DNA of 64,000 nt from Sequoia sempervirens. Its lineage: Eukaryota; Streptophyta; Pinopsida; Cupressales; Cupressaceae. The position numbers were made by a program, and so were the translations under genes. This document shows, in pieces, positions 48,862 to 59,693 of this stretch. The stretch lies in contig VDFB02270651.1 of NCBI GenBank assembly GCA_007258455.2, positions 486,697,151-486,761,150 on the forward strand, read 5' to 3'. The notes beneath the pieces are model-generated. The model made no database searches and was not told where the DNA came from. It saw only the letters and a program-made list of their open reading frames with translations. Position 1 is the first letter of the stretch. Every line of letters begins with the position of its first letter.

Positions 48862-50123
48862 GGGTAAAAGCACAAACCTGTGTCACACTTTATAAAGGAA
48901 TTGGCCAACAACAAAAAAATTTCTGAACTTCGAGCACATAAAAGTGGTCTTTATGTTTTGAATTTAAAAATGGTGTAAACTAATGAAATATAGAAATTTC
49001 GATGAATTTTATTGTTGTAATTTTTAATTTTTTTTTAAAAAAAAAATTTATTATGTTTTTATCAATTTAAGGTCAGATTTTGGAATGCTGAAAATTTTAG
49101 AAAAGACTTCAGGGGCCGTTAAGAAAAAAATTGAAAAAAATTTCATTTCTCCCTAATTTTTTTTTCTCCAAATAGATAACTTCAATATCTTGTGCATGGA
49201 AAAAAAATTCAAATTTTGATGTATATTTTTCTCGTAATAACGTTTTAAAGTCAAACATGTCAGAATTTGACAGTTTTCACCGGCCGTCAACTATTTTCAA
49301 TCTTTTTAATCATTTTTTAAAAAAAAATTATACCCTTTTGAAGAAGACTCCCTCCTCTTTTGTACCATATAAGATTTAAATTTTTTAAATAATTTTTACT
49401 ATCTTTTTTAAATTTTTAATCAGCCTCTTTTTTCATTTTAAAAACCTACTTGCATTATTTTAAAAATAAAATATATTAAAACTAATCAAAATATTTAAAA
49501 AATTATATATTTGGATTCTTCACTCTAAGCTCTACTAAAGTCTATTTTTTTTTTTTGAAGAAAAATCATTGTGACTAAAGAAATTCTTAGCTAAAGTTGA
49601 AAGTTTCAGAAAATTTTGAAAAAAATTGAGTTGGCTGCCAATTAGGATGCCACATCGATAGTTTCGGTAGAAACAGTTTCTATAGAAAGGGTTTCGACCG
49701 AAACCCTTTCTATAGAAATTGTTTCGACCGAAACCCTTTCTATAGAAATTGTTTCGACCGAAACCCTTTCTATAGAAATTGTTTCGACCGAAACCCTTTC
49801 TATAGAAATTGTTTCGACCGAAACCCTTTCTATAGAAATTGTTTCGACCGAAAGCCTTTCTATAGAAATTGTTTCTACCGAAACCCTTTCTATAGAAACT
49901 ATTTCTACCTAAACCCTTTCTATAGAAACCTTGCACAGTAAAAAATGCAATTTCAAAGCCAATTTTAAAGCGGGAAAAGGAATTTTTTTTTTGGGGATTC
50001 GACCGAAACCTATGTGCTATGTAATAGGCCATGTGGTTTCTGTCGAAACCTTTCTGGTCAAAAACATTTCTCTTAGAACTATTTATTTGGTCGAAAGTGT
50101 GACACAGTTTTGTGCTTTTACCC
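48862..50123. mobile_element. 1262-bp TIR DNA element inserted in gypsy gag
   Basis: Terminal inverted repeats of 30 bp (48862-48891 and 50094-50123) match at 29 of 30 positions, starting GGGTAAAAGCACAAA. The flanking duplication is ATGT (48858-48861 and 50124-50127). Removing the element and one ATGT joins two halves of the gag frame, which confirms the boundaries. No transposase is encoded. The interior is AT-rich with homopolymer runs and carries a 30-bp palindromic array near its right end. The superfamily is unassigned: a 4-bp duplication with GGGTA ends is not typical of hAT, Mutator, CACTA or PIF/Harbinger. Confidence 0.9.
49661..49930. repeat. 30-bp tandem array, nine units, alternating palindromes
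   Basis: Nine contiguous 30-base units starting at 49661, 49691, 49721, 49751, 49781, 49811, 49841, 49871 and 49901. Each central unit contains GTTTCGACCGAAAC (a 6-bp stem with 2-base centre) and TTTCTATAGAAA (perfect 12-bp palindrome). The outer units are diverged and the central ones nearly identical, as expected for unequal exchange. There are no spacers, so it is not a CRISPR array. Confidence 0.97.
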
Positions 50124-50757
50124 ATGTAATGTTGGGACAAGTGAAGGGGATATTGAGAGGGGTGAAGGTGGTTGAAGATGAAATATTTGATGCCACAAAA
50201 TAACTAGGAATGCTAGTTGGAATAGAAAAAGAAGGAGTCACTTGACTAACTTGTTGCATGGTTGTTGTAACTTGAGGAGTGGTATAGGTAGGTATGGATG
50301 CTATAGTTGAAGGGGGAGGAATTTGAGATCCTCCATGGCTAACCGTAGTGTTTGTTGATTGAGATGTGTTAGAGGCATGTTTTTGGTATATGTCAACAAT
50401 TTGTTTAATGACATTAAAGTCCTCATCACTTTCAAGCATTCGATGGATGTTGTCTATAGTATGAATTGCAGTGGTGGAAATTTTTTTAAGAAATAAGTTG
50501 TGTTGCAAATATGCTAAACTTTCCTGAATGTTAATGACTTTATCTTATGGAATGAAATTAGCTTGTGTGTAAATATGTAGTATATGTGAAGGTAAAGGCG
50601 TACTAGTAGTGGTATCCATGCCTAATGAACCATTGTCCATACTAGGAGTAGGAGCTCGAGACAACCCAAGGTCCACAATGAGTGTGTTATCGTAGGATGC
50701 CATGAGTCGAGAACTTCTTCTCACTAAAGTATTATCAATAGAGCACCAAACACTCAT

Positions 50758-51191
50758 ACAAGTACCACAAGAGGTGGGGTTAATGCAAATGCAAGGCAGT
50801 CTATGAATAATAAAATGAAAATAACATAAATTTCATTGAATAAAACAAGAGTGCAATACCAGAAAATAGAAATGCAAAAACTACTATAAAAATGACATAA
50901 ATTGTTGCACAAAAAGTGTAACTGGACTAAGTCACCCAGGGTGGCAAATGCGTCTAGGGGTGGATTTTTTTATGTTTTTTCAAAAAAATTAAAGTGTTTT
51001 TATGTGTTTCAAATGCAAAACAAGGATGCAGATGCAGGATTTAAGTTTTTAAAATGTTTTGAATTGCAAATATGAAATCTATATGAGATATTCACTAATG
51101 CAAATTTGTAAATCCTAGGATGCAAAAACAATGCAAAAATCTAATGCAAAGACTAATGCAATGAAAATCATAAAGATAATGTGCTCAATAT
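50758..51191 (-). other. Leader of the minus-strand gypsy element
   Basis: Between the gag start and the primer site. A-rich, with no open frame of note. Confidence 0.5.
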
Positions 51192-51203
51192 GCGGGTTCA
51201 CCA
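51192..51203 (-). promoter_or_regulatory. Probable primer-binding site, non-Met tRNA type
   Basis: On the minus strand TGGTGAACCCGC follows the LTR end TTCA after three T. It starts with TGG, as required for pairing with the CCA end of a tRNA. A related site, TGGTGAACCTGATG, occurs at 54272-54285. Confidence 0.6.
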
Positions 51204-51206
51204 AAA

Positions 51207-52990
51207 TGAACCAACAATTTTTGTTGTTCTATGTACTTCTCTTGCACTCTTAGGGTTTTTCACCTAAAAGGAGAGAGATAGACCTAAAAATTGTGGTGGT
51301 TCACTCAAACTAAGGAATTTATGATGTAATTATGATTAAATACAATGATTTAGATGCATCTAATTGATAAAATTGATTGATTATGAATACAAAACTAATG
51401 AAATATGCAATATTTGTAAACACAATGTGATATGCAAAAATCAACTAGAAATATAAACAAATGAAAACATAATTGAATGAGACTAAAAAGAGTGCACCTG
51501 GAGATGAAATGATGATTGTTGGAAGATTCAGGAATATGGAAAAATTCACTTTTGATGATCAGTGGGACTCATTCGCCACTAATGGCGAATCAATCCTACT
51601 ATTGGTAAAATATTATGAAACTAGTTTTCGGTTGTCGAGAACTAAATTTTGATGAAATAAAATTTTTCACCTGAAAGTGGGACTCATTTGCCACTAATGG
51701 TGAATCAGTTCTACTCCAAAATTCTTCAAATTTAGGGGTCATGCTTGTGGGTCTAGATCTACACTTGTCTTGTTATTGAGTTGTTAGAGTCAAATCTATA
51801 GAAAATGGGTTGAATGTTGTCTCCAAGCTTGAATTAGGGTTTAGTTGACTCGAATCACTTTGATGACTTCTTGACCACTTTCCAACACTTATTTCTTTGA
51901 AAAATATTCCTACAATACTTGCAAACACATGTGCACAGAGGGGAAAAATGGTTAAGGGTTAGATTATAGGGATTTTCCTTGGTCAAATCCCACTTTGGTA
52001 ATCAAACCCTTGATAAATAAATGAAATGAAAAAAAAAGGAATGATGAATAAATAACATGCAAGTGTCCTAAACTCACCAAATCCTTGTTGTTGAAGTCTG
52101 AAGATATGTCAATGGCTACTCCAAGATGCTTGTTAATTACTTGATCAAATGATGCAATAATGCTTTGAATGCAAAAATGCTAATTGATGTTGAATGATTG
52201 AATGAGATGAATGTGGGTTAAAATTGATGGAAAAACACTTATTTATATACACACTTATTCCCTAATAACCCAAGAATACAACATCATAGGCTGACATAAG
52301 GCCTTAATGAATAAAAATCCAAAAGAAATTTTGAATTATTTTGATTTTTGAGCCAAGAGGGACTCATTCACCACCCATGGTGAATGGGTTCCACTCAAGG
52401 CTTGCAATTGGGTATCAGGAATTAATTTTCTTTTAATAAGGTTTGTCGGGTTTGAATTCAAAAACACACTTAATTAAGGCCTATAAGTGCATAAAGGGGC
52501 CAAATAAAGCATAAGAAAGGTGTAATTAGTGATGAAAAGCCTAGAAAAGTGTGAAATCTTATTACAAGAATCTACAACACTTTGAAATAGGACTTTCTAA
52601 GGGATAAAATGGGAATATTTAGATGAATTATAATAAGAAGAGTCTAGAAATGTGTAGAAATGTGCTACAAAACTTCATAACACCTTCACAAGACATCATA
52701 ATTTGAATATTCAAGACCTAATGCAAATGTATAAGTCACATTACAACATTAGATCTAAGCAAAATAAACCAAGCATCATAGGAAAAAGACCTAAATAACC
52801 ATGAAAATGTCAATGATTCATTTTTCTATGGTACAATAGGACATAAGGCTTAAGTCTAAAATAACAATAGTTTGACTAGTATAACACAATTAAAGACACT
52901 TTAAAAATAAGCATAACATAATTATCGAGACGAGTTTATATACTTAGTGTAGGTCCATCATAAAAAAGTGTTAATACCCCAAGATCAGTG
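51207..52990 (-). repeat. Probable 5-prime LTR of the minus-strand gypsy element
   Basis: On the minus strand it ends GGTTCA at 51207, just before the primer site, and its TATA box reads TATATAAAT (52241-52250). The start near 52990 (TGATCTTGGGG on the minus strand) is a guess from the end motif. It contains three dispersed copies of a hairpin word (51571, 51683, 52364). No partner LTR was found on the left, so the element is incomplete. Confidence 0.5.
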
Positions 52991-54271
52991 TGAAACACCT
53001 CTATCAAGAGCAGATAACTAGAGGTCTAACTTAGCACGGGCCCAATATGGAAACATGCTCTCTCCTCAAGAGGCTAGTAAAGCCAAACCCAAGAATTTAT
53101 ATCTCTACTCAAGGTAGTACATGGTGAATAGCTTCAAGCATAATAGTGTACCCTACAATAAACTAAGCAATGAGAAATGGCTCCTAGGCTTCTAAAAGCA
53201 AAGGTTCTTAGTGGGGGACTACCACGAGTAGAGGTCTTATTTTTAATAGCATGAGATTGGGAGGCACTCTAATCTCCAAAAGTGTCTCAGTGGATTGAGG
53301 GTCATGTTGCTCAACTTTGAATGAAGTTGGCCACTCCTTGAGGTATAGATTTCACTCTCCCTCCTTTTCGTACCTCACTAAGAAACATGTTGAGGTTGAA
53401 CCTTGGGGTGATGAAATCCCTAGGAAAGCCTTCTACTGAGAAAAAGAGTCTATTGTGTGTTTCTCATACACCCAAGATCACACACATGTACGACGGGAGA
53501 GGATATGCACACAATAGCTTGGGATATAAAAACATACAAGCACATAAGACATAAAACAAACATTCATTAATCTTAGAAAAATGAAATGTGATCTATCTAG
53601 AAAATGAAGACACAGGTTTTATTGCTTTAAAATCTTTGGCCAACATCCTACAATAAAAAAATTAGTAGTTTGCAAATTAAAGATCTTTCAATGTCCCGCA
53701 ACAAACAATGTTAGTAGTTTGCAAATGAAATCTCTTTCGATGTCTTGCATCAAACAATTTTAGTAGTTTGCAAATGAAATCTTCTCTAATAATTCACTAA
53801 GATAGTTGCAAAATGGTTAGTAATAAGAAAAACTTATTTAACTCAAATAACAACACATGCAATAAAAAAAATTCAAAAATTTATACCTTTCGGACTTCAA
53901 TAGGTAGAAGCGTCGTTACACAGGCAATTATGTCACTATGTCTAGCACTTGCATCACAAGATAGGTGTTTCACCATATTTGGTAGATGCATCACAAGATC
54001 CCACAAAATAAAAACAAGCAAAAACCAAGAAGAAAACCAAAACAACAAAATGCTAGTTTTAAGAGGGGAAACAATTAAGATTTATAAACCTACAAAGCAC
54101 AAATAGAGAAATTATTAGATAAAACTTAAAATTTATACCACATAGATGATAGTGTCACTCTGTCTAGTAGTTGTGTCATGGGATAAATACATTGTAGAAT
54201 CATGTAAATGTGTCATAGGATCCTACAAAATAAAAACAATAAAAAATCTACAAAAATAACTTGTCACTTCA
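52991..54271 (-). other. Leader-like region of a second minus-strand element
   Basis: Lies downstream, in minus sense, of the primer site at 54272-54285. It contains a 49-bp tandem repeat but no recognisable gag. It appears cut off by the start of the gypsy LTR near 52990. The plus-strand frame 53813-54106 has no support. Confidence 0.35.
53660..53800. repeat. 49-bp tandem repeat, three units
   Basis: TAGTAGTTTGCAAAT starts at 53663, 53712 and 53761, spaced exactly 49 bases, with AATCTCTTTCGATGTC-like sequence between. Confidence 0.9.
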
Positions 54272-54285
54272 CATCAGGTTCACCA
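54272..54285 (-). promoter_or_regulatory. Probable primer-binding site, non-Met tRNA type
   Basis: On the minus strand TGGTGAACCTGATG follows the LTR-type end CTAACA after two bases. Confidence 0.6.
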
Positions 54286-54287
54286 TT

Positions 54288-55230
54288 TGTTAGATTAGAA
54301 AGTTGGGAATAAATGTAAACCTTAAACAACAACTACAAAACTGTTAGATTTAAGCAATACTTTTTTCTTTTATATCAATGAAACACAAAATGATATAAGA
54401 AATAAGTAAAATGAAACAATGCTATACCTTCTCATACCGACATCAATTCACATCCATTCTTCTTCTCCATATCACTTTGCAAGTTGATAGTTTTTCTCTC
54501 ATATTTATATGTGCACAAATGTGACAAGCTTAGGACAATAGTGATGACAAGATTTCGAAGACTATGGTTGAATGGAAAGAAGATAAATCTTGCATTTATA
54601 GTGGATGTTGGATCGATCAAGGGTCTAGATGCAATAGAAGATCAATGAAAAAGATCTAATGAGAGAATGTGTAAGGGAAATTTATTCATTTCGAAAATTA
54701 CAAAATGGAAGAGTTAAGCGGATAAGGAAATGAAAGAAGTGGGGATAAAAATAGAAAGATGTAAGAGTTAAGTGGAGAGAAAAGTGGAAGGTGGAAGATT
54801 TAAGTGGAGAGAAAAGTGGAGGGTGGAAGAGTGAATTAGGATAAGTTAAATTAAAATAAATAAATTTATTTATTTTCACCTACACATATGAATATTTAAG
54901 TAAATAAAAATTATTTAATTAATTATAGAAGAATTTATGTATTAGGTTAATTAAATAAATAAAAATATTTATTTAATTGTAGGCTAAGTTAGTGATTAAA
55001 TAATTAAAATATTTATTTATCAAAAGAGATACATTAGTTAATTAACAAGAAATGAAGAAATGATGAAAAAGTGAAAAATTAGAATAACTAAATAATCAAA
55101 ATTATTTAATTATTAGAATAAGAAGAAAAAAAAAAGATAATTAGGTCAGATAAAAATTAATTATAAGAAAATAAGAGTGCTATTATCTAGATTTAATTAT
55201 GTAGTTTATTTGCATCAACATTTCAAATCA
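54288..55230 (-). repeat. Probable LTR, minus strand, right edge open
   Basis: In plus orientation it starts TGTTAGATT at 54288 next to the primer site. On the minus strand TATAAATG at 54594-54601 is a likely TATA box. Purine-rich 40-bp words (AAGTGGAGAGAAAAGTGGA) recur at about 54770-54830. The far edge is uncertain and may extend into the inverted repeat. Confidence 0.5.
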
Positions 55231-55239
55231 CACTCCATA

Positions 55240-55720
55240 ATCCATCATTAGGATGAAACAAGAGTTGTAGGAACAAAATGAGTGAAAGTAGACGAAGATG
55301 GAATAAAAAAAAGGAGAGAAGGTTACAGAAGATTCAAGAAGGGAAATTAAAAGAGGAAAAAAGATGATAAATAAGATTAATGAAGAGAAATACTAATTAG
55401 TGAGAATTTTTTTGTTTAGACTTCAACTCACCTCTTACCTCTTTATAAATATATAAAAAGAAGATTGAGATCACTTATTAAAGAGAATATATAAATGGGA
55501 AAAATAAATAAATTAGTGGATTAAAAAAAGTGAGAGAAATAAGACTTTGAAGAAGAAAAGACACCTTAAAAGTTTTATATAGAGATGACAAGTTTTACTT
55601 AAATGTTTTAAAAATTATTTTGTTTATTCATAACTATTAAGGGTTTTAAGAATATTAATTTAATTTTTTTGAAAAAGCTTTAGATATAGCACATTATATA
55701 TGAGATCTACTAAAACTCAA
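55240..55720. repeat. Left arm of a long inverted repeat
   Basis: Reverse-complement match to 56325-56710 over the whole arm. Landmarks include GTTGTAGGAACAAAATGAGT, GAAATTAAAAGAGGAAAAAA, ACCTCTTTATAAA and CACTTATTAAAGA. This arm has about 90-110 extra bases near 55515-55610. Confidence 0.85.
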
Positions 55721-56324
55721 ATTTTTTATTTTATTTTATTCATTTTTTTATGTTTTGAAAAAAATTAAGCCTTTTTATACTTAATAAATTTTAAGCCTTC
55801 CACAACAAATATGCCAAACCAAAGAATTTTTAGATTGGGAAATAGAAGATGAAAAGATAACTTAAAAGATATTTTGAAATGCCTCGATGAAAAAGATGTA
55901 AAGATGCAAAATATATCTATATTAATTAGAGCCAAATTTATAATCTTCAAAATTAAAAGAATGAGATAAAAATGAGTAATTCTTTAAAACAATATAAAAA
56001 GAAGCGAATTGACTTGGAAGAGACTAGTTACTTAAAACAAAATAATACAATTATACAAAAATATAGAGTCGAAAAAGATGGAAAAGATAAAAGAATTGCC
56101 ATAATAAAGATGGAAAAGATAAAGAAACAATCAACTGTAATGTCATTATTAATGATATATATATATCTTTGTAACTCATTATATATCCTTATTCTTATAA
56201 AGAAAACAAAATATGAAAAGTAAAAGTATGAATATAAAACTATAAATATTAAGAGTATATTATAATTATGAATTTATAATTTAAAAGAATAAAGAATGCT
56301 TAAAATATATAAATAAAAAATAAA
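55721..56324. other. Spacer between inverted-repeat arms
   Basis: AT-rich. The 83-codon plus frame at 55972-56223 is Lys-rich with a hydrophobic C-terminus; it is not supported as a gene. Confidence 0.4.
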
Positions 56325-56710
56325 AAATGTTAATTTTAATATCTCACATATAATGCATTATATATAGAGTTTAAAAAAAAAAAATTAATTAAGATTCTTA
56401 AAATCTTTAACAATTACAAATAAACAAAATAATTTTTAATCCATTAATTTATTTCTTTTTCCTATTTATATATTATCTTTAATAAGTGATTTGAATCTTC
56501 TTTTTATATCTTTATAAAGAGGTAAGGGGTGAGTTCTTCTCACTAATTAGTCCTTCTCTTCATTAATCTTCTTTCTCATCTTTTTTCCTCTTTTAATTTC
56601 CCTTCTTGAATCCTATGCAACCTTCTTCGCTTCCTCCTCTTTTTATTCCATGTTGGTCTTCTTTCACTCATTTTGTTCCTACAACTCTTCTATCTTGATG
56701 ACAATTTTTA
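56325..56710. repeat. Right arm of the long inverted repeat
   Basis: Complementary to 55240-55720, ending ACAAAATGAGTG-type sequence in reverse sense near 56695. The arms could pair into a hairpin of about 0.4 kb. Confidence 0.85.
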
Positions 56711-56839
56711 GTGTCTTCACATTTTTCTATACAAGAATATACATTTTTAGGTAGTTGCCTTAAGATTAAGATTTTTGCTTTCTTTTAGATATGTATAGTT
56801 TATTAGATTTATTAAATTTGATATGTAAGTGAATGGAAA

Positions 56840-56985
56840 TTTTATAAATTAACAATTTTTTTACAATCTACTATGTTTTGCGGGGGGAGGGGGGGGGCTT
56901 TGCACTCAACAAGACTTGATCCCTGGTGGGCTCATTCTGAACCTGTCAACTTCACCAGCAGACCAAAGACCCATTGACTTTCTAC
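56840..56985 (-). mobile_element. Possible tRNA-derived SINE head
   Basis: On the minus strand TGGTCTGCTGGTGAAG resembles a pol III A box, and about 40 bases on GGGATCAAGTCTT resembles a weakened B box. Then follow AAGCCCCCCCC and an A-rich tail-like TGTAAAAAAATTG. Only one copy is visible and no duplication is clear, so this is tentative. Confidence 0.3.
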
Positions 56986-58040
56986 AAGTTTTGAAAACAC
57001 ACACTAAACTATAATTTAAAAATATTTTACATTATAAATTTAAAAATCAATAAAATATTTTTTAATATCATTATAAAGACATATCACTACATAAATCATA
57101 ATATATCATTATACAAAAAAAGGAAAAAAATTCAACAATTACATATCACAAACTGTGGAAATCATGTCTACTATCAACAATTACATGTCACTTTAACATG
57201 TAAAATTTCCAGGCAATCAGTTCTACTAAAACATTGCTCAAGGATGTTGTCTTCAGCAGATACTAAGCTTCGGCAGCAGAGTTCCTGACCATTTGTTGGT
57301 GGCTTCAGCAGCAGAGTTCCTTGTGTAACTTGGTTTTCATTGTGAGCTGTTTTGTGCATCAGTTTGTATGTCTATTTGTGTACAGCAGCATGCAAGATCT
57401 ATTAGATACACATTTTATTGATGTGAGAGGAAGGTAATGCTACGGCTATGACACCAATTATTGCAGGTTATTCCAATTCCATGATTGGTACGAATGCCCG
57501 GTCTATTTCAATAGGATAAAAAACAAAAAATGTCGACGTCCAGGCCTTCAATTTTAGCCGGTGCTAGTTGGAGCATCCAAACCTCTATCTCCTCACACTA
57601 AATTGTAATAATTTATTTATATATTTGAAAAACAAATTTGTAGAGCATCGATCATCTTTATCGCTTCTTCCTCGGTTGCCAAACGCCATCCGGTCGGAGA
57701 TAGACAACTCCTTGGTAACATTATCAAGGGCATAATAATCTTTTATCCTCGACCATCCAACGCGATTTGAACCCAAAACATCATATAACAACCAAAATCA
57801 ACCTAAAATATTTTAAAATCTAACTGTCAATCAAAATTCATATATGTCGATAAATAAATTGTTACAATTGACAGCTGTATTTTTGTGGTAAACACAAATA
57901 TTGTTGTGTATGGGCAGGAATTTTATGATAAATAATGTATTTCTCTATTAAATATATAAAATTAGTTATCATATGTGAGCATTTTTTATAAAGTTTTTGA
58001 CACACCAACATGCATATAAGTTGTGAGGGTTGTAAGTTTG
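56986..58040. other. Unassigned stretch
   Basis: Minus-strand frames at 57174-57359 and 57585-57791 have non-repetitive, gene-like composition around 57480-57790, but I recognise no domain and see no exon pattern. A 20-bp word with CAGCAGAGTTCC is repeated at 57272 and 57306. Confidence 0.3.
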
Positions 58041-58322
58041 AATGACATACGTTTCTTGTTTCGAAGATGGTTAGTCTCAAAAGTCTTTGTCAACAAAATT
58101 AGAAGTTCACTAGAATCCCTCAATTGAACATTATTTTGGCTAGGTCATTCAAGGGGTTAGAGTGGGTATTAAGAGTTGTTTACGAAAAATAGATAATATT
58201 TACTCAATGAGATTTGTTGTTAATTAGGTGAACACACATTCTATTTTATTTTAAATTGAATTAATGAATTTATGTTTTAAGTTTCTCACTTCCTACAATG
58301 ATTTTTAACATAATTGTTTTTC

Positions 58323-59693
58323 TTGAAAGTAATTGAAAACATTAAAGTAGGTATTTGCTTGTGATTTCACTTTTAGTTTCAACTTAGTTTGATTTGATAT
58401 TAAAATTGGATTGAAAACCTTAAAACAACAATATGTATTATAAAATTAAAATGTATTTGATTTGACATGCTAATTTGTTCTCCTTTTATTATTATTTAAT
58501 TCTTAAAAACTAAGTGCATACACTTAAAAATGGTCACATCACAATAGTCTGGTAATTAATTAAATATTTTTAATATTTAATTAAATCTTTGCATTCAATG
58601 TGTGTATAAAAAAATCTAAATAATTTATTTATATTGTTCATTCTTTCATTTCAATTAAATAAATAAGTTTATTTAATCACTTTTCTTATTCATTTCTTAA
58701 TTAATTAAATAAACATTATGATTTATTTATATTAATTATCATATAATCTTGGCTTGAATATTTTATTCAAATAAAGATTAAATATTCTTCTTTTCTAAAA
58801 ATTCTTTAAATTCTATTCACAATTAAATATTCCAAATATTTAATTAATTATTCTAAAGTCACATCGTAATTAAATATTCCTAAATATTTAATTAAATCTT
58901 CTAATGTCTATTCACATCAAATATTTCAAAAATCTTTTAAATCCACATAACACATAAAATTAAATAAATTTATTTAATTAATTTGGATTATCTGCAACAA
59001 CCGTGAAACAAACTTCAAAATAGAAAATTAATAAATTCCTTTGTTCCTGAGCAAAGCTGTTCTCGTGGGTTGAAGACAAATCTCCATTCTTCTCTCCAAC
59101 CTCCCAACATCTTCCATCTTCCTCTCAACCTCTCCATCTCCCACCATTCAAAATTACCAGACAATCTCATAGCCATTGATCTTTGTAAGCCAGGCTCTTG
59201 GCTGTAAAAATCTATAAAAGGGACTGCCGGGTCTTTGAAAAAGAGAGAAGCATTTGTACAAAAAAACTATAGTCAAATCAACCTCTCAGCATCCATAGCA
59301 TTCTAGAATCATAGCATATCATAGTTTAGCATATTAGCATTCCATATCATGGCTTATCATCTTTATATCATAGTCTCCATAGCATCCATAATCCATAGCC
59401 CATGTGCATAATCTACAGCCGTTGTCCATATCTGTGTATCAACATTTTACTCCACCAGCATATAGGATAGAGAAGTACTCTCCATTTGCATACTCATTCT
59501 ATAGGTTTCCATTCTGAGAAGCTTTGCTTATACAATCTGAGAGTAGTAGCTTCAAGAAAATCACTGGAGATAGAGGACAATGAAATGATTCTTAAGAAGC
59601 TCTGTTTGATTTCTTTGATTTCATTCTATTTAGTTTTTCTTTAGTTTAATGTTTCATTGGTGTGTTTTTGTTATCTTATTTTGATACTAACAT
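58323..59693 (+). repeat. Solo or partial LTR inserted in gypsy gag
   Basis: Ends TACTAACA at 59693, exactly where the minus-strand gag frame breaks. TATAAAAG at 59213-59220 is a clear TATA box, and the U3 is rich in TTTATTTAATTAA. The base after it begins TTTCT. The same TTTCT precedes a TG at 58323 and also at about 58052, so the left end is one of these two. No primer site follows, so it is not the 5-prime end of an intact element. Confidence 0.55.

Larger units (their letters stand above)
48400..50757 (-). pseudogene. Ty3/gypsy gag, interrupted by a TIR element
   Basis: The N-terminal frame starts at 50757 (MSVWCSIDNTLVRRSSRLMA) and continues in the same frame through 50508-50083. It is then interrupted by the 1262-bp TIR element and resumes in the same frame with YTPSPFSLPPHTTYTDPLNT. 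It carries on through FEKYEGKRDPTNHFNAYIAL, LKDTPLEWFSILPNHCIQSF and NEFFDAFISHF, the gag capsid core. A one-base shift near 48372 moves the frame into the next piece (48343). The N-terminal half is Ser/Thr/Pro-rich. Insertion plus duplication total 1266 bp, a multiple of three, so the frame phase is conserved. Confidence 0.8.

Noticed and set aside
49661..49930. CRISPR-like regular 30-bp repeat
   Set aside because: Units are contiguous with no unique spacers, internally palindromic and inside a transposon in a eukaryotic context.
53813..54106. 97-codon plus-strand ORF
   Set aside because: AT-rich, no domain, and antisense to a leader-like region of a minus-strand element.
55972..56223. 83-codon ORF between inverted-repeat arms
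   Set aside because: Lys/Ile-rich composition expected from AT-rich DNA; no homologue or signal recognised.
57174..57791. Possible host-gene exons on the minus strand
   Set aside because: Composition is gene-like, but no domain, splice pattern or continuing frame could be supported.
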